From contig CALMPQ010000059.1 in the NCBI GenBank assembly GCA_937872005.1, positions 1 through 8,044 of the forward strand: a stretch of DNA of 8,044 bases, in the 5' to 3' direction. Numbering within the stretch: position 1 is the stretch's first letter; each line of letters begins with the position of its first letter. The position numbers and the translations under genes were made by a program. Positions 6,116 to 8,044 of the stretch are shown here, piece after piece. The DNA comes from an uncultured Propioniciclava sp. GTDB lineage: Bacteria > Actinomycetota > Actinomycetes > Propionibacteriales > Propionibacteriaceae. Under the pieces are notes generated by a model. That model did no database searches. It had not been told where the DNA came from and worked only from the letters and a program-made list of their open reading frames with translations.

Positions 6116-6738
6116 CGTCCGTTGCCCGTCTGCACGAGGGCGACCCGGTCGGCGGAAGCGAGCCGGGCGACCAACTCGGCCGAGCCGGCGGGCACGTTCA
6201 GTGCGAACAGGGTGGACCCGTCGCTCTGCCCGCTCGCCTGCCCGACGAGCGTGGCGGTGACGCTGCCGGGGAGTTCCTCGTCCGGCACACCCTGGGCGGG
6301 GAGCGCGACGACGAGGACGGTCGTGCCGGGCCGCAGGTCGGTGGCCGGGAACCGACCCGAGCCGAGCCGGACGCCGACGCGCGCGCTGCCGGCCGGGACG
6401 CTCGAGTCGCCCCAGGACCCGTCGACGAGCAGGCCGCCGCCGGGCAGGTCGGTGACGGCGGCCTGGCCGACGACCTCGCCCGCCCTGCTGCCCGGGACGG
6501 TCTTCACGTCGAGCCCGGTCCCGACGTGCACGACGGCCAGGTCGGCGGCCTGGATGACCTCGCCGCGGTGGATCGTCCGGTTCACCCGCAGCACGGGGTC
6601 GGACGCCGCGACCTGCAGGTAGACGAAGGCCGAGGCCAGACCGCCAAGGCAGACGGCGAGGATGCCCGCGGCGAGCCAGAGGGGGCTGCGGCGCAGGCGG
6701 ATGCGCGGACGCGTTGCGTCCGGAACCGAGGTTTCCAT
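6112..6738 (-). CDS. SAF-domain membrane protein, CpaB/RcpC-like, first gene of the Tad operon
   Basis: This 208-residue protein has a basic N-terminus (RPRIRLRRS), one membrane helix (about 20-42) and then an exported region. Residues 48-107 (VLRVNRTIHRGEVIQAADLAVV, then the GEVVGQAAVTDLPGGGLL part) match the SAF fold seen in CpaB/RcpC and FlgA-type proteins. A beta-rich domain (118-205) follows, with PGTTVLVVALPAQGVPDEELPG like the CpaB C-terminal domain. In diderm bacteria CpaB works with an outer-membrane secretin; with no secretin expected here the partner is unknown. The ATG at 6738 was chosen over upstream open frame because AAGGA lies 9 bases before it (6748-6752) and the basic start plus helix follows at once. 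It overlaps the CpaE-like gene by 4 bases (ATGA). Confidence 0.82.
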   Translation of the reverse strand: METSVPDATRPRIRLRRSPLWLAAGILAVCLGGLASAFVYLQVAASDPVLRVNRTIHRGEVIQAADLAVVHVGTGLDVKTVPGSRAGEVVGQAAVTDLPGGGLLVDGSWGDSSVPAGSARVGVRLGSGRFPATDLRPGTTVLVVALPAQGVPDEELPGSVTATLVGQASGQSDGSTLFALNVPAGSAELVARLASADRVALVQTGNGR

Positions 6739-6775
6739 GGGGGCGGGTCCTTGTTCCTGGGGGTACGTCACCTCG

Positions 6776-6781
6776 AGGGTA
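6776..6781 (-). promoter_or_regulatory. Weak candidate -10 box for the Tad operon
   Basis: On the minus strand TACCCT matches the actinobacterial TANNNT -10 pattern and would give a leader of about 30 bases before the ATG at 6738. No TTGACA-like -35 hexamer is found 16-19 bases upstream. It is listed because it is the only TANNNT-like match at a sensible distance. Confidence 0.2.
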
Positions 6782-6844
6782 GGCAACGGCGCAGACAGAA
6801 CGCACGACGTCCCAGTGGGTGGGCTGCCCCAAAGTCCATGGCAA

Positions 6845-6857
6845 CTGTTGGAAACAG
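6845..6857. repeat. Short inverted repeat CTGTT-GGA-AACAG
   Basis: Perfect 5-base arms surround a 3-base spacer, in one of the few less GC-rich patches of the intergenic region. It could be an operator half-site pair, but arms this short are expected by chance at times. Confidence 0.2.
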
Positions 6858-6901
6858 AGGGCCGACAGGCGGCGTCCGGGTCGAAGATGGACGCCAAGCG
6901 A

Positions 6902-6918
6902 GGGCAGGACGTCTGCCC
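6902..6918. repeat. Inverted repeat GGGCAG-GACGT-CTGCCC upstream of dctP
   Basis: Perfect 6-base GC-rich arms with a 5-base spacer lie 66-82 bases before the dctP start. The palindrome GACGTC overlaps the spacer and right arm. It could be an operator, or a small hairpin in the dctP leader RNA. No run of T follows, so it is not a terminator. It may be chance in DNA this rich in G and C. Confidence 0.3.
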
Positions 6919-6983
6919 CTTCGCCACACGACCGGGAAGGCAGCGCAGCCAACGACGGGGTTGTGCGCACGAATGGAGAGAAC

Positions 6984-8006
6984 ATGCTGAAGAAGACTCG
7001 ACTCGCCCTCGTGGCGACGACCGCGATCGCGGCCCTCGGGCTCGCGGCCTGCGGGGGCGGGGCAGCCGCCCCGGGTGCGGCGGGCGGCGGCGCGCCGGTG
7101 ACCATGAAGGTCGCCCACAACCAGACCGAGAAGCACACCACCCACGTCGCCCTGACCGCCATGGGCGAGGAGCTCAAGGGCTCGACCGACGGCCGCTGGA
7201 ACCTCCAGCTGTTCCCGAACTCGACCCTGGGCAACCAGAACGAGTACATCTCGTCGGTCAGCACCGGCGTCATCGACATGGCCGTCGTCTCGGCCCCGCA
7301 GCTGGAGAACCTCAACAAGGACTTCGTCATCTTCTCGGTGCCGAAGGTCTTCGAGAACGTCGACCACCAGATGAAGGTCCTCTCCGACGACGCGATCGTC
7401 GGCGACCTGTACAAGTCGCTGGAGTCCAGCAACAACATCACCGTGCTCGGTGGCCTGACCCAGGGCGCCCGCAACATCTACCTCAAGTCGGGCGCCGCCC
7501 AGACCCCGGCCGACCTGGCGGGCAAGAAGATCCGCGTCCAGGAGAGCCCGATCTTCATCGCGATGATCAACGCGCTCGGCGGCTCGCCGACGCCGATGGC
7601 CTACGGCGAGGTCTACACCGGCCTGCAGTCCGGCGTGATCGACGGCGCCGAGAACAACGAGCCCTCGTACTTCAGCCAGAAGCACTTCGAGGTGGCCCCG
7701 CACTTCAGCTACACCCGCCACCTCGTGGGTGCTGACTTCGTGATCATCAACACGAACAAGCTGAAGAGCATGTCCGAGGCCGACCGCAAGGCCTTCGACA
7801 CCGCTTGGGAGAACGCGTGGAAGAAGCACACCACCGACTGGAAGACCGACACCGAGAAGGCCACCGCTGACGCCAAGGCCGGCGGCGCCACGTTCACCGA
7901 GGTCGACGAGGCCGCCTACACCAAGGCCCTCGCGCCGCTGAAGGACCAGTTCCTCACCAGCGACGTGACCAAGGCGATGTACGACAAGATCCAAGCCGCC
8001 AAGTAA
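6984..8006 (+). CDS. dctP: TRAP transporter substrate-binding lipoprotein, DctP family
   Basis: This 340-residue protein has a lipoprotein signal: basic MLKKTR, hydrophobic residues 7-20, lipobox LAAC with Cys23 as the lipidated residue, and a Gly/Ala-rich linker. The mature part follows the DctP family from end to end: MKVAHNQTEKHTTH (41-54), NLQLFPNSTLGNQNEYI (73-89), GVIDMAVVS (95-103), DLAGKKIRVQES (177-188), PTPMAYGEVYTGLQSGVIDG (202-221) and AENNEPSY (222-229). Arg184 sits where family members bind the substrate carboxylate. It would catch an organic acid outside the membrane and hand it to DctQ/DctM, which should lie past the right edge. The ligand cannot be told from sequence; the GAENN wording occurs in both dicarboxylate and sugar-acid binders. 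The start ATG has GGAG 5 bases upstream. Lysine content (26) and near-uniform AAG, CTC and ATC codons suggest strong expression, unlike the pilus genes. Confidence 0.94.
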   Translation: MLKKTRLALVATTAIAALGLAACGGGAAAPGAAGGGAPVTMKVAHNQTEKHTTHVALTAMGEELKGSTDGRWNLQLFPNSTLGNQNEYISSVSTGVIDMAVVSAPQLENLNKDFVIFSVPKVFENVDHQMKVLSDDAIVGDLYKSLESSNNITVLGGLTQGARNIYLKSGAAQTPADLAGKKIRVQESPIFIAMINALGGSPTPMAYGEVYTGLQSGVIDGAENNEPSYFSQKHFEVAPHFSYTRHLVGADFVIINTNKLKSMSEADRKAFDTAWENAWKKHTTDWKTDTEKATADAKAGGATFTEVDEAAYTKALAPLKDQFLTSDVTKAMYDKIQAAK

Positions 8007-8044
8007 GTCACCTGACACACTGTTCGGCAACACCGTGGCCGCCG
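8007..8044 (+). other. Downstream end of window after dctP, no terminator seen
   Basis: Thirty-eight bases follow the TAA stop. No GC-rich hairpin with a T run is visible, which fits continued transcription into transporter membrane genes, but the stretch is too short to decide. Confidence 0.4.

Larger units (their letters stand above)
6739..6983. other. Divergent intergenic region between the Tad operon and dctP
   Basis: These 245 bases hold the 5' regions of both transcription units and no gene I can support. The pilus side has an AAGGA ribosome binding site (6748-6752) and a weak candidate -10 box. The dctP side has GGAG (6975-6978), 5 bases before its ATG. Short repeats are present: GACGTC at 6806-6811 and 6908-6913, CTGCCC at 6824-6829 and 6913-6918, and its complement at 6902-6907. 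Between 6782 and 6983 there is no TA dinucleotide on either strand, so no TANNNT-type -10 box for dctP can lie there. Confidence 0.7.

Noticed and set aside
3927..6260. Very long plus-strand open frame (777 codons) opposite the ATPase and CpaE-like genes
   Set aside because: It is antisense to genes with clear family motifs, its translation is low-complexity and Arg/Asp/Gly/His-rich with no domain, and long antisense frames are expected in very GC-rich DNA.
6748..6781. Full sigma-A promoter for the Tad operon
   Set aside because: A TACCCT box is present, but no acceptable -35 hexamer lies at the right distance, so only a weak -10 candidate is recorded.
6116..7477. Upstream extension of the CpaE-like reading frame to a start near 7477
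   Set aside because: The extension runs through the SAF gene and into dctP in wrong frames. The ATG at 6115 begins the strand and loop of the ParA fold and overlaps the preceding stop.
6768..8033. Minus-strand open frame across the dctP gene (421 codons)
   Set aside because: It is the complement of dctP, which matches its family from end to end. The antisense translation is a repetitive Val/Leu/Gly/Asp-rich sequence with no recognisable domain.
8007..8044. Possible terminator after dctP
   Set aside because: No stable hairpin with a T run is visible in the 38 bases before the window ends.

Overview
The window is very GC-rich DNA, with codon third positions almost all G or C. It reads as the chromosome of a high-GC Gram-positive actinobacterium. 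The gene set and the wording of the proteins would suit the Propionibacteriaceae or relatives, but that family placement is inference. Nine genes on the minus strand fill positions 1-6738. One gene on the plus strand (6984-8006) is divergent from them.

The minus-strand genes form one tight operon for a tight-adherence (Tad/Flp) type IV pilus. In transcription order (right to left) they are: a SAF-domain, CpaB-like membrane protein (6738-6112); a short CpaE-like ParA/MinD-fold protein with a degenerate P-loop (6115-5333); the CpaF/TadA assembly ATPase (5336-3903); the two inner-membrane platform proteins TadB (3906-3043) and TadC (3046-2162); a small Flp-like pilin (2126-1905); two TadE/TadF-like pseudopilins (1908-1540 and 1543-1091); and the N-terminal 363 residues of a multi-pass membrane protein with two LysM domains (1089 to beyond position 1). 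Six of the eight junctions are 4-base stop/start overlaps and one is TGA-G-ATG. The only real break is 35 bases before the pilin gene, which has its own strong ribosome binding site behind a C/A-rich tandem repeat.

Together the genes would build and power a surface pilus. TadA hydrolyses ATP, TadB and TadC form the membrane platform, Flp is the likely major subunit and the TadE/F-like proteins are minor subunits. The SAF protein and the LysM protein are candidates for extracytoplasmic and wall-contact roles in a cell with no outer-membrane secretin. No prepilin peptidase gene is visible here.

A 245-base intergenic region (6739-6983) separates this operon from a lipoprotein gene for the substrate-binding subunit of a TRAP transporter (DctP family). 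Its DctQ/DctM membrane partners would be expected beyond the right edge. No RNA gene, mobile element, CRISPR array or convincing terminator is visible. The points most worth a second look are the prepilin cleavage signature shifted in the same way in all three pilin-like proteins, the CpaE homologue without a P-loop lysine, the break and repeat ahead of the pilin gene, and extreme lysine depletion across the whole pilus operon.
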